Counted from the first letter of the stretch, positions 1-8,977 are shown. The stretch is 64,000 nt of DNA from Spirochaetales bacterium (GCA_002688185.1 NZCE01000034.1:1-64000); one strand, 5' to 3'. Numbers and translations are program-made. The notes: a model not told the origin generated them from the sequence alone.

Positions 1-1422
1 AAATCACTGGAGGGTAAGAACTGGGTCGAATTGGTAAAAGACATTAATGAAGCGCTAACCGAGCCGGGAGAATGGTACCTAAACAAGCACACCGGTGTTC
101 TCACCTATCTGCCTTTGCCTGAAGAAGATATGGATGCATCGGTAATCTCCGCCCCCGTGACATCCAAGCTTCTTTCAATACGAGGCACTCCCGGTAGACC
201 GGCCTCCCAAGTTCGGGTACAGGGTCTCACGTTTGAGTGCACCTCCTGTGATATGCCCGGAATTTCCGAACGTGAAGGCATCGCCGATACCGGGTCGCTG
301 AAGCACGATGAAAACTATGGTGCGGCTACTCAGGCGGCGTGCAATCTTGGCGGCGTAATTGAAATGGAGTACGCCCACGATTGCGAGCTCACAAATTGCA
401 CCATACGAAATATCGGGCGATATGCCGTCAGACTTGGAAGCGGGTGTAGAAGAGCCAAAATCACCGGCAATTTGATGCAGGATTTGGGTGCTGCAGGCAT
501 AAAAATAAACGGCGGTGATGCATATTCGGATCGTGTACATTGGAACGGAGAGAACACGATTACTGATAACGAAATTGTATCCGGCGGAAGAGTATTTGCA
601 AGCGCGGTCGGAGTGCTCCTAATGCATTCCTTTGGCAATCTGATTTCTCATAATCACATACACGACTTATACTACAGCGGAATTTCTTGCGGATGGGTAT
701 GGGGGTATGGCGAGAGCATCACCAGGAACAACAGGATCGAATACAACCATATCCATACCATCGGGCAGGGAGTATTGTCCGATATGGGCGGCATCTATAC
801 CCTCGGCGTGCAGCCCGGGACCGTGTTGCGTGGAAACGTCATTCACGACATAAAACAGTGCAATTACGGTGGATGGTGCATATACCTTGATGAAGGGAGC
901 TCTCATATCCTCGTGGAGGGGAATGTCTGCTACCGGGCGGGAGCACAGGGTTTCAACCAACATTACGGACGCGAAAATGTGATTCGAAACAATCTTTTCG
1001 CATTTGGTGAAATTTCCACTTTTTTTCTTGGCCGGCGGGAAGACCATAACTCGCTTACTTTCACGCAGAACATCTGCATAAGCGACGGCAAACCGATATT
1101 TTTGCAGCTGCCCCGAGGCAAGGACGGAAAACAGGGTTTTCGCAGCGACATGAATCTGTTCTGGGAGGTAGGCGGAAGCCTTAGCATCGCAGAAAAAGTC
1201 ACCGGGCATCCCACCGGCTCGCCATCGAGAAAGCCCGTTGATCTGTCGGGCTGGCAGGAAACAGGCAACGATATCTTCAGTCGCACCGCAGATCCACAAT
1301 GCGTAGATGTCGGCTCTGACGATTTCACGCTGACTGAAGGTTCGCCGGCGACGGAGATGGGGATTGTGCTCACCGCAACTTCTGCAGCCGGACCTCGCGT
1401 CAAGCCGGGATCTTCACACTGA
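1..1422 (+). CDS. Right-handed parallel beta-helix protein, C-terminal part (5' end outside window)
   Basis: The reading frame is open from base 1, so the gene begins upstream; the stop is TGA at 1420-1422. The visible protein starts with a Glu-Trp-Tyr-Leu block followed by a Gly-Val-Leu-Thr-Tyr turn. This block commonly precedes the helix in carbohydrate-active beta-helix proteins. After it comes a long series of short Asn/Gly/Ile/His-rich turns (for example NHIHDL, NRIEYNHIH, GNVIHDI, GNVCYRAG), the hallmark of parallel beta-helix coils. This fold is usual for pectate-lyase-like enzymes and for galactosidase-type glycoside hydrolases. I cannot assign a substrate or catalytic residues. The next gene, a Gfo/Idh/MocA oxidoreductase on the opposite strand, also suggests carbohydrate metabolism. 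Any signal peptide would lie outside the window. Confidence 0.8.
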   Translation, partial: KSLEGKNWVELVKDINEALTEPGEWYLNKHTGVLTYLPLPEEDMDASVISAPVTSKLLSIRGTPGRPASQVRVQGLTFECTSCDMPGISEREGIADTGSLKHDENYGAATQAACNLGGVIEMEYAHDCELTNCTIRNIGRYAVRLGSGCRRAKITGNLMQDLGAAGIKINGGDAYSDRVHWNGENTITDNEIVSGGRVFASAVGVLLMHSFGNLISHNHIHDLYYSGISCGWVWGYGESITRNNRIEYNHIHTIGQGVLSDMGGIYTLGVQPGTVLRGNVIHDIKQCNYGGWCIYLDEGSSHILVEGNVCYRAGAQGFNQHYGRENVIRNNLFAFGEISTFFLGRREDHNSLTFTQNICISDGKPIFLQLPRGKDGKQGFRSDMNLFWEVGGSLSIAEKVTGHPTGSPSRKPVDLSGWQETGNDIFSRTADPQCVDVGSDDFTLTEGSPATEMGIVLTATSAAGPRVKPGSSH

Positions 1423-1473
1423 GAAGGCCTATCCGGTCAAGCCTCGTAGAAACTCCAGCACCGTATTTGACAG

Positions 1474-2544
1474 TCATGGAGAAATGTCGGCGTTTTCAAG
1501 CATGGTGATATACGGAGAGTCGGTAATATGAAGGGGCAGATCTATCCGCCGCCGCAGCCGGCTTGACTCATACGTGGCAAAAATCAATTCCGTCGCCTGC
1601 AAGGCGTTGCGGCCAGATAACAGGGGCGTACCGCCGGTTTCGAGAGATTTAATGAGGTTTAAGACCGCCAACTTAACGAGCTCACCTGCGTGAAGATCGC
1701 CGTTTGTCTCCACAGGTTGCCATTTCCCGGAGGTGTCCGGACCTTTTATTCGGAGTGCAGGCCCATCGGTCACTCCAACTTCTATTACGCCGTCGTCACC
1801 GATAATACGGTTGAAGCAAGAGCCGCTCTTTAGCCTACCCTCTTCATCATCATCCAAACCCGTGAGTAACATACCCAGCACACCGTTCTCCCATTGAAAA
1901 ACGCTCATGCCCCTGCCTTCTACCGGGACACCAAAAATTTCCTGTCCTCCCGTAGCATCGCACTGACCGAAAACCCATTTAACGGGAGTCTGATTATTGT
2001 AATAGCACATCATATCAAACCAGTGAGTTCCCCAATCGAATAGGTTTGAAGTAAATGCCTCGATACGTTCGACAGTTCCGATGGCTCCGCTCTCGGCAAG
2101 TTCCTTCGCTTTTGCGTATGGCTCGCCGAATCGCCGCTGATGGTTGAATGTCAAAACCACATCATTTGCTTCACAGACCGCAACCATTTTTTTTGCTTCT
2201 CCAAATGTAGGCGCCATCGGCTTTTCGCAATGGATAGCTCGTACACCACTCTCGGCGGCCAGTTGCACCATCGGCGCGTGAAGATGCGGCCACAGACAAA
2301 TACTCACGATATCGAGGTTCTCCTCACGTAGCATGTCCTCAGTGCTTGTGTAGCCCCGTGGTACGTTGTGCTCTGTTTTAAAAGCTTCGAGATTTTGCCG
2401 GCTAATATCTGCTGCCGCCACGATCGCGGCGGAGGGCGAGGACTCGTACCCTTGAGCGTGAAGATGGGCCATACCAAAACCGGTGGATCCCTCCACGGAT
2501 CTGGGTCTACCACAGCCAATTATTCCTACCTTAAAATCGGCCAT
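1474..2544 (-). CDS. Gfo/Idh/MocA family NAD(P)-dependent oxidoreductase
   Basis: A 356-residue protein of the usual family length. The N-terminal Rossmann domain opens with a VGIIGCG dinucleotide-binding motif, and the family lysine sits in an EKPMA motif near residue 107. The C-terminal half has the alpha/beta substrate-binding domain typical of the family, including a WGTHWFDMM segment. Members oxidise or reduce sugars, inositols and related polyols with NAD(P); the actual substrate cannot be read from sequence. It is convergent with the beta-helix gene, 51 nt apart. The NDK-like gene lies 16 nt upstream on the same strand, so the two are probably co-transcribed. Confidence 0.88.
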   Translation of the reverse strand: MADFKVGIIGCGRPRSVEGSTGFGMAHLHAQGYESSPSAAIVAAADISRQNLEAFKTEHNVPRGYTSTEDMLREENLDIVSICLWPHLHAPMVQLAAESGVRAIHCEKPMAPTFGEAKKMVAVCEANDVVLTFNHQRRFGEPYAKAKELAESGAIGTVERIEAFTSNLFDWGTHWFDMMCYYNNQTPVKWVFGQCDATGGQEIFGVPVEGRGMSVFQWENGVLGMLLTGLDDDEEGRLKSGSCFNRIIGDDGVIEVGVTDGPALRIKGPDTSGKWQPVETNGDLHAGELVKLAVLNLIKSLETGGTPLLSGRNALQATELIFATYESSRLRRRIDLPLHITDSPYITMLENADISP

Positions 2545-2560
2545 AATTACGCACTCCTTT

Positions 2561-3577
2561 TCATGCTAATTGGTCGCCAACGGACAATAGGATGTCGATT
2601 GATTCATCGGCATTGCGCTCTTCAGTGAGATCAAACACGGTAGTTTCCCTTCCGTCTACTGTCACCGTCTTATTTGCCAGTATTGAATCAATCTGCCCGG
2701 TTTCAAAGCTCTCCTGGAGAGTCTTTCCAAAAGTAAACTCCGCAAGTGCAGCCGTACCTTTTCCCGTCGAATGATCGGTAGTGAAACGTTTTAGCTCAAC
2801 GAGTCCCTCGACCGGGCCGGCCGAAAGATGAACGCCGTTGAGATTCGGGGATACCTCTCCTACCCCCAGTTGTTCCTTTTGCTTCAGCAACTCGTTGCGT
2901 ATGCTGCCGGCCACCGCCTTCTCAGGCTCGGTGACACCCACAAAATCCCGTCGAGCCGTCTCCCAGCTGAGATCCGCTCTCAGCACAAAACTCGCAATGC
3001 AAGATTGTCCGTCTATGAAATGCTGAAGGAGCCGCGGATAAAATCCATTAATCAGATAGAGATTTTTGTCATCGATATACTGGCAGTATGTGCCGCTGCC
3101 GAGCCTTTTGTATCCCCCATCGAGCCAGGCTTTGGACAGTTCGTCGGCACTCATATCCGGATATTCATCAAGATAATCAATTGAACCGATTACCGGGGCT
3201 TCATCAAAAGAGATTTGATACTCTGATAGAAAAGCATCGGCGGCTTTTTGAGCCAAGTTTTCCCTTGGATTGCGCGCAACAGCATCGATTATCCCATAAT
3301 GCTCTGAGATAATCCCGTATTCCGCTAAATATCTACCGGACAAAACCATCATTCGTTCTATCGAGAAGTCATATTCATGAATACCATCCATGATGAGAGA
3401 AATCACCCCTTCAAGACCGGCTAAATTTTCCAGGAGCTCAGGTTTCATGAAAAAGAGGAATTGATTTTGACCCGTCAACGATCCAAAGGTATATTCGATT
3501 GGTATAAAGCCGGCCGTTCCCTCCCTGGCACGACTGATGGCGTCGACAAGCTGTTTTGTTAGTTGATTATCCGTCAT
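2561..3577 (-). CDS. Atypical nucleoside diphosphate kinase-like domain protein
   Basis: A 338-residue protein, more than twice the length of a normal NDK (about 140-150). Recognisable NDK blocks are spread along it: an FFMKPEL strand at about 42-48 (NDK KPD lysine, K45); R210 in the position of the NDK R..vGatnP block; GVTEPEKA at about 214-221 (T216); an SIR block at 225-227 (R227); and N247 with the HLS motif at 250-252, where H250 would be the phosphohistidine. Thus the residues that bind phosphate and carry the phosphoryl group appear kept. A roughly 90-residue insertion separates the first strand from the second block, and a C-terminal extension of about 70 residues follows. Whether it is a true NDK, or acts on another substrate, is unknown. 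It lies just upstream of the oxidoreductase gene on the same strand. Confidence 0.6.
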   Translation of the reverse strand: MTDNQLTKQLVDAISRAREGTAGFIPIEYTFGSLTGQNQFLFFMKPELLENLAGLEGVISLIMDGIHEYDFSIERMMVLSGRYLAEYGIISEHYGIIDAVARNPRENLAQKAADAFLSEYQISFDEAPVIGSIDYLDEYPDMSADELSKAWLDGGYKRLGSGTYCQYIDDKNLYLINGFYPRLLQHFIDGQSCIASFVLRADLSWETARRDFVGVTEPEKAVAGSIRNELLKQKEQLGVGEVSPNLNGVHLSAGPVEGLVELKRFTTDHSTGKGTAALAEFTFGKTLQESFETGQIDSILANKTVTVDGRETTVFDLTEERNADESIDILLSVGDQLA

Positions 3578-3633
3578 CCTGGCCCCCGTATTTAGGTCGA
3601 CTAACTATAGACACAATCGAGATCTAATAGCAA

Positions 3634-3651
3634 TGCAGATGCAAATCTGCA
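3634..3651. promoter_or_regulatory. Short inverted repeat upstream of trxB
   Basis: Seven-base arms TGCAGAT/ATCTGCA flank a GCAA tetraloop-sized centre, 22 bases before the trxB start. It could be an operator or a hairpin in the trxB leader. It lies in the 96-nt divergent gap between trxB and the NDK-like gene. No regulator is identified. Confidence 0.4.
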
Positions 3652-3673
3652 CTGCAACTGTGAGGAGAGTGCA

Positions 3674-4627
3674 ATGTCTGATGCAACAGCGGAGAGTGTG
3701 ATTATCGTCGGATCGGGTCCGGCAGGGCATACCGCGGCAATCTACGCCGCACGAGCAGAATTAAAGCCCCTGCTTTTTGAAGGGTTTATGGCCGGAGGGG
3801 TTGCCGCCGGCGGGCAACTTACAACAACCACCGAAATAGAGAACTACCCCGGATTCCCTGAGCCCGTGGGCGGGCCGGAGCTCATGATGAGAATGAGGGA
3901 ACAATCATTAAAATACGGAACTCGGATCAATACCGAGACGGTAGTTTCCGCGGATCTGAGCAACCGGCCGTTTAAGGTCCGGACGGAGGAAGGCGAGTTT
4001 AGATGTGACACTTTAATCATTGCGACCGGCGCGACCGCCAAACGGCTTAGCCTTCCGGGGGAGGACGAATACTGGCAGAAGGGTATCTCCGCCTGTGCGG
4101 TGTGTGATGGAGCGCTCCCGGTTTTTCGGGACAAGCCGCTGGTCGTTATTGGCGGCGGGGATACAGCCTGTGAGGAAAGCTCATTCCTTTCAAAGTTTGG
4201 CAGCAAGATACATATGCTGGTGAGAAGAGATGTGATGAGGGCTTCCCAATCCATGCAAAATCGCGTGTTGAAAAATCCCAAAATCAGCATTCATTGGGAG
4301 ACAGAGCCACTGGAGGCCGTGGGAGCACAATTTCTCTCGGGGGTGCGCGTAATCTATAAGAAAAAGAAAAAAGAGCGCACCATCAAAGCGGCTGGGCTCT
4401 TCTATGCCATTGGGCACACCCCAAATACGGATTTTGTAAAAGGGCAGCTCGACATGGACGATGATGGTTACCTACTCACGGAGCCAAACTCTACAAAGAC
4501 GAAAATACCCGGCGTTTTTGTATGCGGCGATGCATCGGACAGAATTTTCAGGCAGGCAGTGACGGCTGCCGGTACAGGATGTATGGCGGCTCTGGAATCT
4601 GAGCGATTTCTTTCAGAATTGGGCTGA
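3674..4627 (+). CDS. trxB: Thioredoxin-disulfide reductase
   Basis: A 317-residue FAD- and NADPH-binding flavoprotein of normal TrxB length. It passes electrons from NADPH to thioredoxin in the cytoplasm. The N-terminal FAD motif GSGPAG is at residues 13-18. The redox-active CAVC pair is at 141-144, followed by the usual Asp-Gly. The NADPH motif GGGDTA is at 160-165, and the C-terminal CGDA FAD-binding block is present. A run of lysines (KKKKKER) near residue 230 is unusual but sits in a surface-loop region. The start ATG at 3674 has a GAGGAGAG ribosome site just upstream. It is convergent with the MetE-like gene, only 5 bases apart, so no separate terminator fits there. Confidence 0.96.
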   Translation: MSDATAESVIIVGSGPAGHTAAIYAARAELKPLLFEGFMAGGVAAGGQLTTTTEIENYPGFPEPVGGPELMMRMREQSLKYGTRINTETVVSADLSNRPFKVRTEEGEFRCDTLIIATGATAKRLSLPGEDEYWQKGISACAVCDGALPVFRDKPLVVIGGGDTACEESSFLSKFGSKIHMLVRRDVMRASQSMQNRVLKNPKISIHWETEPLEAVGAQFLSGVRVIYKKKKKERTIKAAGLFYAIGHTPNTDFVKGQLDMDDDGYLLTEPNSTKTKIPGVFVCGDASDRIFRQAVTAAGTGCMAALESERFLSELG

Positions 4628-4632
4628 TTTAA

Positions 4633-5643
4633 TCAACCTTTGATACCGAGAAAGAGGTCCCGCCCTTTCACGAGGTTTTTGATTTTTTTGTCGACAATAG
4701 TGCGATTCAGCATCCAGAATCCGCAGTCCGGATGTACCCACTTTATACGATCTCGGCCCAATACGTTCATCGCTGATTCGATTCTGCGGGCGATTTGCTC
4801 CGGGGTTTCGATATGATTGACCTTTATATCCACCACCCCGATGCCTATTCCTATTCTACTCTCTATGCCCCGAAGTGCCTCTAGGTCATCATCCGGGCGG
4901 TGAGCGACTTCCATGATGACGTGATTACAGTGGAGGGAATTGAGAAAAGCGATCAGGTTTGCCCAGGTTCCATCTTGAACTGTCTGCCCACCGTAATTGC
5001 CAAAACAGAGATGCACCGCCGCTTCATTCTGTATCCGATCCAGCAATATGTTGATTGCCGCCACCGCGACAGGCACGTCGGCGGGATTTCCAGGGATATT
5101 CGCCTCATCTATCTGGACGCACGCGCAATCCAAATCGGATATCTGTGAGGCAAGTGCTTCGGCAATCGCCAACGTGAGCTCAGCGGGAGTATCGTAAAAT
5201 GTATCGTGCAGCGTCCTCGCAAGCATATACGGGCTGGTGATGGTGAACTTGACGTTTTTTCCGGCTACATCCGTCGTTCTTTTGCATGCGGAGGGCAAGT
5301 TCAATGCGCCGGGTTCCACTTTTCCAACCACAACACCGGCCGGCTTTGTGCGAAACGCCATGGACGTCTTTTTTCTGAACTCTTTCCAGTCCTCCCACCC
5401 GTCAGCCGGCCGAATGCCGCCGAGTGGGTTCACAAAATACTCAATCATGCCATTTGTTTCCGGATGGTTGACATCAAACCGGTAAAGCTCCCCGTCTGTT
5501 GGCAGCTCAATCCCAGCTTGCGTCTGGGTAGCAACTATTACTCGTATTGCATCTCTCAGCGCGGTTTCCGTCGGATAGGCCTTTAGCCAATCGGGCACCG
5601 GATAGGAGCCCACGGTTGTTGTCAGCAACTCATTCTGTTTCAT
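4633..5643 (-). CDS. Cobalamin-independent methionine synthase-like protein (MetE C-terminal domain family)
   Basis: A 336-residue protein covering only the C-terminal catalytic barrel of MetE (full MetE is about 750). It begins with the family TTTVGSYP motif. It keeps the zinc-ligand pattern of methionine synthases: His and Cys in an HLCFGNYGG segment near residue 200, and Cys in HPDCGF near the C-terminus. Such stand-alone barrels transfer a methyl group to a thiol such as homocysteine from a donor other than methyltetrahydrofolate, or serve other methyl-transfer chemistry. The exact acceptor and donor cannot be read here. The start ATG at 5643 follows a divergent gap of 139 nt before fabD. 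Confidence 0.82.
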   Translation of the reverse strand: MKQNELLTTTVGSYPVPDWLKAYPTETALRDAIRVIVATQTQAGIELPTDGELYRFDVNHPETNGMIEYFVNPLGGIRPADGWEDWKEFRKKTSMAFRTKPAGVVVGKVEPGALNLPSACKRTTDVAGKNVKFTITSPYMLARTLHDTFYDTPAELTLAIAEALASQISDLDCACVQIDEANIPGNPADVPVAVAAINILLDRIQNEAAVHLCFGNYGGQTVQDGTWANLIAFLNSLHCNHVIMEVAHRPDDDLEALRGIESRIGIGIGVVDIKVNHIETPEQIARRIESAMNVLGRDRIKWVHPDCGFWMLNRTIVDKKIKNLVKGRDLFLGIKG

Positions 5644-5782
5644 GGTGCAAGTACTATTTCACCTCTCTTGCTACATTGCAAGCCGTGCCATCCTTGACCC
5701 CAAAAATCTTGTTGTTTAAGCTACCGGAGGTGTAATCGAGGCGGAATGCATAATTAGAATCAGTGTCAAGGAGAGGCGAATC

Positions 5783-6718
5783 ATGAAGCGATGTTTTCTC
5801 TATCCAGGCCAAGGAGCCCAATATCCAGGCATGGGCAAAGATCTGTGGGAAGGAAGCGACAAAGTGCGTGAAATATTTTCCGTCGCGGCCGCACAGACGG
5901 GCAAGAACCTTGCCGAGCTCTTGTTCGAGGGCACTGAAGAGGAGCTGAAGGAAACCGAAAACACTCAAATAGCCGTTACACTGGCAAATATCGCTGCATT
6001 AACCTACCTTGGGCAGGCCGGAATTGAGTCCTCCGGCTGTGCAGGATTCAGCTTGGGGGAATATTCGGCGTTGTTTGATGCCGGTATTATCGGCATCGAG
6101 GATATCTTCAGTGTTGCTCAGAAACGCGGAGAGATTATGGCAAGCGCATCAAAAATCCTCGGCGACGCCGGAGGAAAGCCCGGAATGGCGGCGGTGCTCG
6201 GGCTGGATATTGAAGATGCGGCTCCCGTGATCGAAAGCCTAAAAAGTGAGCAGGTATTTCTGGCAAATCATTCAAGCCCTACTCAGATTGTAATCGCCGG
6301 CACCGCGTCGGGTCTCGAGCGCGCGGACGCTCTGTTTGAGGAAGCCGGGGCAATGAGGTACGTAATCCTCAAAGTCTCAGGTCCGTTTCACTCGCCCCTT
6401 ATGGCCGAGGCGAGGGATGAGCTGGAATCTTATCTCGAGTCGGTGCGATTTAGCGATCCTAGGAAGCCGGTTTTTGCCAACGTAACCGGGGAGCAAATTC
6501 AGTCGGCCGAAGAAGCAAAAAGGCTCTGTGTTAAGCAAGTCGTTTTTCCGGTCCAGTGGGTCAGAACGGAAAAGAACCTCATAGCCTTCGATTATGAGCA
6601 GTACCTGGAAGTAGGGCCCGGGCGCGTTCTCGCGGGACTCTGGAAATCTTTTACTAAACAGATACGGTGCATGCCCGCCGGCACACTTGAATCAATTCAG
6701 GGCCTGGAAATCAGCTAA
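5783..6718 (+). CDS. fabD: Malonyl-CoA:ACP transacylase (FabD-type)
   Basis: A 311-residue acyltransferase of normal FabD size that loads malonyl groups onto ACP. The N-terminal GQGAQ motif is at residues 9-13, the nucleophile is Ser90 in GFSLGEYS (usual GHSLGE, His replaced by Phe), and His203 in GPFHSPLM is the partner. The Phe at the normally conserved His before the nucleophile is worth noting. The start ATG has a strong AAGGAGAGG site upstream. It is the first gene of the plus-strand acyl-chain cluster running to about 14.8 kb. It may be dedicated to that cluster or may be the only FabD of the cell; the window cannot tell. Confidence 0.92.
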   Translation: MKRCFLYPGQGAQYPGMGKDLWEGSDKVREIFSVAAAQTGKNLAELLFEGTEEELKETENTQIAVTLANIAALTYLGQAGIESSGCAGFSLGEYSALFDAGIIGIEDIFSVAQKRGEIMASASKILGDAGGKPGMAAVLGLDIEDAAPVIESLKSEQVFLANHSSPTQIVIAGTASGLERADALFEEAGAMRYVILKVSGPFHSPLMAEARDELESYLESVRFSDPRKPVFANVTGEQIQSAEEAKRLCVKQVVFPVQWVRTEKNLIAFDYEQYLEVGPGRVLAGLWKSFTKQIRCMPAGTLESIQGLEIS

Positions 6719-6727
6719 TAAATTAAC

Positions 6728-6840
6728 GAGTGCGTCGAAGCTTGCAGTTTTCAAAAATCCGCGCCTTTTTATTCGCCTGAGGTCCACCGGAGCCGGCATT
6801 TTCCGGCTTTCAAGACAAAAATGCAAGCTTCGACGCACTC
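6728..6840. repeat. 113-nt element bounded by a perfect 19-bp inverted repeat, with an internal hairpin
   Basis: The left arm GAGTGCGTCGAAGCTTGCA at 6728-6746 is the exact reverse complement of 6822-6840. After one mismatch the pairing continues for four more bases. Inside is a second hairpin, arms AGCCGG/CCGGCT around a 6-nt loop at about 6791-6808. There is no reading frame, no transposase and no obvious target duplication, and no U-tract, so it is not a standard terminator. It lies between fabD and the ketosynthase gene, just upstream of a promoter. It could be a MITE-like dispersed repeat or a structured RNA/processing site. Confidence 0.85.
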
Positions 6841-6851
6841 CCATAGCAATG

Positions 6852-6881
6852 TTGACCTCGCACGGCTCATTCTGGTATACA
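6852..6881 (+). promoter_or_regulatory. Candidate sigma-70 promoter for the ketosynthase-led operon
   Basis: TTGACC at 6852-6857 and TATACA at 6876-6881, 18-nt spacing, 28 bases before the ATG of the ketosynthase gene. A GGGAG ribosome site lies at 6898-6902. It begins immediately after the 113-nt inverted-repeat element, which suggests the operon is partly uncoupled from fabD. Confidence 0.6.
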
Positions 6882-6909
6882 GGCTGAGAATGTTTATGGG
6901 AGTTTTTTT

Positions 6910-8205
6910 ATGAGCAGTGCCGTCGGCAAGCGAGTTGTTATTACTGGCATGGCAACGATTAATCCTCTGGGGGATACTCTAGAGGATTATATTAAAAACC
7001 TGCTCTCCGGCAAATCAGGCATTCGTCGTTTTGAATCTTTGGATCTATCGGCCACTGACTGCAAAATCGGCGGAGATCTGGGCGACTACGACTGCAGCGG
7101 CGCTCTGGTAAAACTGAAGGACGTCTTGGGCGAGGCGCGGTTCAAGAAAATCAGGAAATTGTTCAGACCTGCTACATTTTCGTCAAAAGTATCGGTACTC
7201 ACGGCACTAAGCGCATATCACGACTCTGGGCTAATCTTTGAGGAAACGGACCCGTATAGGATAGGCGCCATCGTGGGCGGTCACAATCTCAACTCAAACT
7301 ATCTCCTCAACAACGGCTTGCAATTTGTCAAGGAACCCGATTTTATCGACGCGCTGAGCGGTGTTGAGGGTATCGATCCGGCCGTTCCCGGCCTGATTAC
7401 CGAGTCATTAGATTTATACGGTCCGTCGTTTACCGTAGGCGGCGCCTGTGCAAGCGGAAATCTTGCGCTCCGCCTCGGCTTTAAAGATATCATATCGGGG
7501 GAATGCGATCGCTGCGTAGTCACCGGCGCCCTCTTTGATTTCTCCAGCGCCGACATTTACGCCTCCGAGTTTATCGGAGCAGTCGTCTCAAAACCCGAAT
7601 ATCAAGATAAGCCGGAAACTGCCTCACGACCATTTGATAAAAAGAGGGCCGGCTTTGTCTACTCACACGGAGCCGGAACGCTTATTTTGGAGGACTATGC
7701 CCTCGCAAAAGCCCGGGGCGCTCGGATCTACGCTGAGGTGTTGGGTGTGATGGCCAATGCAAATGCCAACCATCAGCCCCAGCCCAATGGGGCTATGCAA
7801 AGCCGGCTCATCCAAGATCTGTTGAAACACACCGGTATCGCACGTGAAGAAGTTGATTACGTGAATTGCCATGCCACCGGAACGCCTGTCGGCGACATAG
7901 AAGAGATTATGGCTATCAAGGATGCATTTGGACCCCATGCATATAAGCTAAAAATTAATGCGCCAAAATCTATGCTTGGGCATGTCTGTTGGTCGGCCCC
8001 GATAGTGGAAACCATCGGCGGGATTCTCCAGATGCAAGCCGGCGAGCTCCATCCAACCACCAATTTGGAAGAGCCCGCCGACGAGGCGGATCTCGATCTC
8101 TGCGCGAATAAATCAGTAAAATTTCAGTCAAATCTCATGCTTAAGAACAGTTTTGGATTTGGCGGAATGAATAGTTGTAGTCTCATTAAGAGGCATATCG
8201 AATAG
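6910..8205 (+). CDS. Beta-ketoacyl-ACP synthase (FabF-like), first of two in the cluster
   Basis: A 431-residue condensing enzyme. The nucleophile is Cys180 in GGACASGN, with His321 in NCHATGTP, Lys353 and His358 in PKSMLGH, so the Cys-His-His set is complete. The segment after the second His (VCWSAPIVE) departs from the usual Gly-Ala-Ala-Gly of FabF. It could extend the chain, or supply acetyl-ACP by decarboxylating malonyl-ACP for the HMGS step. In known beta-branching cassettes the decarboxylating ketosynthase has Cys changed to Ser, which is not the case here. It is followed 14 nt later by the reductase gene. Confidence 0.88.
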   Translation: MSSAVGKRVVITGMATINPLGDTLEDYIKNLLSGKSGIRRFESLDLSATDCKIGGDLGDYDCSGALVKLKDVLGEARFKKIRKLFRPATFSSKVSVLTALSAYHDSGLIFEETDPYRIGAIVGGHNLNSNYLLNNGLQFVKEPDFIDALSGVEGIDPAVPGLITESLDLYGPSFTVGGACASGNLALRLGFKDIISGECDRCVVTGALFDFSSADIYASEFIGAVVSKPEYQDKPETASRPFDKKRAGFVYSHGAGTLILEDYALAKARGARIYAEVLGVMANANANHQPQPNGAMQSRLIQDLLKHTGIAREEVDYVNCHATGTPVGDIEEIMAIKDAFGPHAYKLKINAPKSMLGHVCWSAPIVETIGGILQMQAGELHPTTNLEEPADEADLDLCANKSVKFQSNLMLKNSFGFGGMNSCSLIKRHIE

Positions 8206-8219
8206 CGGAGCAACATCAG

Positions 8220-8960
8220 GTGAATTTTTTTATCACGGGCGGCTCTCGGGGAATAGGAAGATCTATCGTACTCAAGTTGGTGCGTGAGGGACACAATTGC
8301 GCGTTTACGTACAACAGCAATGAGGATGCCGCCCGGGAAACCATAGCCATGGCCCATGATATCGAAAAAAAATCCGAGGTTGAGTGCTATCAGATGGATG
8401 TGCGGCAATCGTCCGACGTAGACCGGGTTGCCGATGATGCTATCGAGCGATTCGGCACAATCTCCGGCTTAGTGAACAACGCCGCCATCGTCAGGAACAA
8501 CGCCGCCGCACTGATGAGTGATGATGAGTGGGATGATGTGATCGCCGCTAATCTCTCTGGTGTGTTTTACAGTATTCGGTCCTTTCTCATGCATTTTATT
8601 GGAAATCGGTTTGGCAGAATCATCAATATTTCATCACTTGCCCAAGACGGCGCCAGCGGCCAGATAAACTATGCGGCCAGCAAGGCTGGTCTTGTCGGTA
8701 TGACCAAAGCCTTGGCGCGCGAATACGGGGCAAAAGGGATTACTTGCAATATAGTTGCCGTTGGTTTTGTTGAAACCGACATGACCCGAGACCATCTTGC
8801 CCAAAAGCTCGCCGATATCTGGATGGAGTATTGCCCTATGAAACGGGTGGGTACTCCTGAAGAAATCGCTTCAATAGTCCACTATTTGACTATTCAAGAG
8901 GCAGGTTTTATCAACGGCGAGATAATCCGTGTTTCCGGCGGTCTCACTTATATACCCTAA
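8220..8960 (+). CDS. 3-oxoacyl-ACP reductase (FabG-type short-chain dehydrogenase)
   Basis: A 246-residue classical SDR that would reduce the beta-keto group of acyl-ACP with NADPH. The cofactor motif TGGSRGIG is at residues 6-13, NNAA near 86-89, and the catalytic set Ser139, Tyr151, Lys155 (YAASK). The C-terminal INGEIIRVSGG matches the FabG end. It starts with GTG, preceded by a CGGAG site just after the ketosynthase stop. The position between a ketosynthase and the HMGS-like gene argues for a role in the same chain-processing route. Confidence 0.88.
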   Translation: MNFFITGGSRGIGRSIVLKLVREGHNCAFTYNSNEDAARETIAMAHDIEKKSEVECYQMDVRQSSDVDRVADDAIERFGTISGLVNNAAIVRNNAAALMSDDEWDDVIAANLSGVFYSIRSFLMHFIGNRFGRIINISSLAQDGASGQINYAASKAGLVGMTKALAREYGAKGITCNIVAVGFVETDMTRDHLAQKLADIWMEYCPMKRVGTPEEIASIVHYLTIQEAGFINGEIIRVSGGLTYIP

Positions 8961-8977
8961 GCATCCGAGGTACACAC

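Noticed and set aside
667..1299. Long minus-strand ORF opposite the beta-helix gene
   Set aside because: It is antisense to a well-supported coding frame and its translation shows no recognisable family pattern.
6728..6840. Insertion sequence
   Set aside because: The element is 113 nt with no ORF and no visible target duplication; at most a MITE-like repeat.
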